Of a stretch of 64,000 nucleotides of DNA, positions 62,149 to 64,000 are shown one piece after another (within the stretch, counting starts at the first letter, position 1; the number at the start of each line of letters is the position of its first letter). Source of the stretch: Propionivibrio dicarboxylicus (GTDB lineage: Bacteria; Pseudomonadota; Gammaproteobacteria; Burkholderiales; Rhodocyclaceae); the NCBI GenBank assembly GCA_945902805.1, contig CAMDMZ010000018.1, forward strand, positions 1 through 64,000, written 5' to 3'. The position numbers and the translations under genes are program-made. Under the pieces are notes generated by a model. The model worked only from the letters and a program-made list of their open reading frames with translations. It was not told the DNA's origin and ran no database searches.

Positions 62149-64000
62149 ATGGTGAAGAACACCAAGGGATTGTTAGCTGGGTTACTGTTCGTCGGTTGGC
62201 TGTTTTCAGGAGTGGCATCGGCCAACCTGACCGAAGCCAGCAGTGCGGCAATATCGACGGAATCATCCGCCATCGACAACAGCCGATGTTTGCGTTGCCA
62301 CGCGGACCAGGAAGAAAAGCACACGCTCCGGCCCGACGGCAGCAAGAACAACATCTTCATCGACAAGGACAAGCTGGAAAAGAGCGTCCACGGCAAGGTG
62401 GATTGCGTCGGTTGCCATCGCGATGTCACCAAACTGCCCCACGCCAAGCCTCTGGCTGTCGCCATTGGTTGTATCGAGTGTCACCAGAAAGAACGGGATA
62501 AGCTCAAAACCGATCCCGACCCGAAAAAGCGCGAACGACTGGACATCGTTCTCCAGCAAACCGACAGCTACCTGCATTCGGCTCACGCCCGGCCGAATGT
62601 AAAAAATCAGGCGCACGTGAATGCCGCCTGCCACGACTGCCACGATGCGCACGATATCGGCAAGCCGGGCACCCTGGCGCGCAAGGAACACCGCTTGAAG
62701 AATCCGGAAGTCTGCGGACGCTGCCACGAAAAGCAGAAGAAGGATTATCTCGGCTCGATTCATGGGACCCTGATCACCGAGAAGCATGACGAAAAGTCGG
62801 CGGTGTGCGCTGACTGCCACACGACCCACGCCATTACCTCGCCCAAGGATGACACGGCCAAACTGGCGATCACCAAGAATTGCGGCACCTGCCACGAAAA
62901 GGCCCAGAAGAGTTACCTGGCGTCTTATCACGGCCAGGTGAATCGCCTCGGCTACACCAATACCGCCAAGTGCTTTGACTGCCATGGCGGACACGACGTG
63001 AAGAAGGACGACGACCCCACCTCGTCTGTTCACGTCAATAACCGCCTCAAAAACTGCAAAAACTGCCACAAGGATGCCACCGACAGCTTCCTCGCTTTCC
63101 AGCCACATGGTGACCCTGATAACAAGGAGAAATACGCCTGGCTCTATTATGCCAAGCGCTTCATGCAGGCCCTGATTCTCGGCGTCATGGTGTTTTTCTG
63201 GGTTCATGTCCTGTTGTGGCTGTACCGTGAAGTGGTTGATCGCATCCAGGGCAAAGGTTTTATCGAGAATCTGGATCAACCCGACATTGTCTATTTCCGC
63301 CGCTTCACGCCTGTCTGGCGCTGGATCCACGGTTTGTTTGCGATCTCCACGATGACCCTGATCCTGACCGGCACCACCTTGCTCTTCTCGCATACCAGCT
63401 GGGCCAAGGCGGTAGTCGTTTTCCTCGGCGGCACCCAGGCCGAGGGCATCATTCACCGTACGGCGGCGGTCTTCTGGCTGTCGATCTTCCTCGCTCACCT
63501 CGGCTTCGCCCTTGCCAATATCTATCGCCAAGGCAAGAAGTTCGAGTGGTTCGGCGGCACTTCCCTGCTGCCTAGCTGGAAGGATGCACAAGATCTGCGC
63601 GACATGTTCAAGTGGTTCTTTGGCATGGCGCCACGGCCGCAGTTCTGTCACTGGACGTATTGGCAGAAGTTCGACTACTGGGCACCGTTCTGGGGTGCTG
63701 CCGTTATCGGTAGTTCTGGTCTGATTCTGTTCATGCCCGAGAAAACGGCCCTGTTCCTACCTGGCTGGGTGTTCAACATCGCCACTCTCATCCATGCCGA
63801 AGAGGCTCTGTTGGCGGCGATCTTCCTGAATTCGGTGCACTTCTTCAATGTGCACTTCCGGCCGGAACGTTTCCCGATGAGTACCACGATCTTCACCGGC
63901 GCGATTCCGCTCGAAGAGTTCAAGCACGATCACCGACTGGAATATGAACGGCTCATCGCCGCTGGCGAGCTCGAAAAGCATCTGCTCCGCCGTCCTTCGC
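62149..64000 (+). CDS. Nonahaem cytochrome c fused to a membrane cytochrome b domain, CbcL-like (partial)
   Basis: At least 617 residues, running off the window. Signal or membrane lead (about 7-24), then nine CxxCH sites (CLRCH at 47 through CKNCH near 305), then membrane segments starting at ALILGVMVFFWVHVLLWLY (about 342) with His residues in WRWIHGLFAISTMTLILTG, IIHRTAAVFWLSIFLAHLG and HAEEALLAAIFLNSVHFF that could hold b haems. This is the layout of CbcL of Geobacter: nonahaem periplasmic domain plus HydC/FdnI-type b domain, a quinol-oxidising inner-membrane protein used in extracellular electron transfer. RBS GGGGG. The 3' end is not visible. Confidence 0.85.
   Translation, partial: MVKNTKGLLAGLLFVGWLFSGVASANLTEASSAAISTESSAIDNSRCLRCHADQEEKHTLRPDGSKNNIFIDKDKLEKSVHGKVDCVGCHRDVTKLPHAKPLAVAIGCIECHQKERDKLKTDPDPKKRERLDIVLQQTDSYLHSAHARPNVKNQAHVNAACHDCHDAHDIGKPGTLARKEHRLKNPEVCGRCHEKQKKDYLGSIHGTLITEKHDEKSAVCADCHTTHAITSPKDDTAKLAITKNCGTCHEKAQKSYLASYHGQVNRLGYTNTAKCFDCHGGHDVKKDDDPTSSVHVNNRLKNCKNCHKDATDSFLAFQPHGDPDNKEKYAWLYYAKRFMQALILGVMVFFWVHVLLWLYREVVDRIQGKGFIENLDQPDIVYFRRFTPVWRWIHGLFAISTMTLILTGTTLLFSHTSWAKAVVVFLGGTQAEGIIHRTAAVFWLSIFLAHLGFALANIYRQGKKFEWFGGTSLLPSWKDAQDLRDMFKWFFGMAPRPQFCHWTYWQKFDYWAPFWGAAVIGSSGLILFMPEKTALFLPGWVFNIATLIHAEEALLAAIFLNSVHFFNVHFRPERFPMSTTIFTGAIPLEEFKHDHRLEYERLIAAGELEKHLLRRPS

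Noticed and set aside
62263-63651. 462-codon open frame on the minus strand
   Set aside because: Antisense to the nonahaem cytochrome; its residues mirror the CxxCH codons.

Overview
The window is 64 kb of chromosome from what looks like a betaproteobacterium of the Rhodocyclaceae type (Dechloromonas/Azospira-like). This rests on the gene families seen: chlorite dismutase, many multihaem cytochromes, a 2-oxoacid:acceptor oxidoreductase with an attached flavoprotein, a short rne tail, and an rne/rluC divergent pair. The assignment is an inference from gene content; no rRNA gene is present.

Layout. 1-1.1 kb is the right end of an IS21-family element (istB). 1.2-16 kb is core chromosome: a VapBC-type pair, a TonB-like protein, malate synthase, NAD-type isocitrate dehydrogenase and PEP carboxylase (anaplerotic and glyoxylate metabolism), two LysR regulators, a DMT exporter, and a predicted B12-photoreceptor/histidine kinase operon. 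16.1-23.5 kb is a (per)chlorate-respiration island. On the minus strand it carries chlorite dismutase, a Mo-bis-MGD catalytic subunit, an Fe-S subunit, a TorD-type chaperone and a monohaem cytochrome c; on the plus strand, divergently, an ECF sigma factor and its NrsF-type anti-sigma factor. The divergent region holds a perfect FNR-type box and a GTAACC-N16-CGAA promoter of the SigF type. The island is flanked by a diverged duplication of the 3' end of the gene to its left, the right copy being a pseudogene. 23.6-29.7 kb is an electron-transfer cluster: an octahaem HAO-like cytochrome behind a second FNR box, a TPR protein, a NapC/ethylbenzene-dehydrogenase-type fusion cytochrome, a dihaem cytochrome c and a flavocytochrome c (FccB).

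29.7-36.3 kb is housekeeping (dut, coaBC, radC, rpmBG, desaturase, rnr, tRNA-Leu). 36.8-42.3 kb is a small integrative element in tRNA-Asn with a large serine recombinase, a Rep_trans/MOBT-like initiator, a RHH protein and a C6/G6 inverted repeat resembling MOBT oriT sites. It is followed by a 250-bp iteron segment and a complete ISAs1-family IS with a 10-bp target duplication. 43.7-57.3 kb is core (aminotransferase, uvrB, rne, rluC, sppA, murI, fumarase). 57.4-61.9 kb is a four-gene 2-oxoacid oxidoreductase operon. The window ends inside a nonahaem cytochrome c/cytochrome b fusion resembling CbcL of Geobacter.

How it fits together. The reductase would reduce perchlorate and/or chlorate to chlorite in the periplasm, Cld would split chlorite to chloride and O2, and the SigF/NrsF pair would sense reactive chlorine by-products. 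The FNR boxes tie both the island and the octahaem cluster to low oxygen. A 26-bp sequence recurs 12 times across the core chromosome, in intergenic and in coding DNA, but is absent from the island, the cytochrome cluster and the integrative element, which agrees with separate origins for those blocks.
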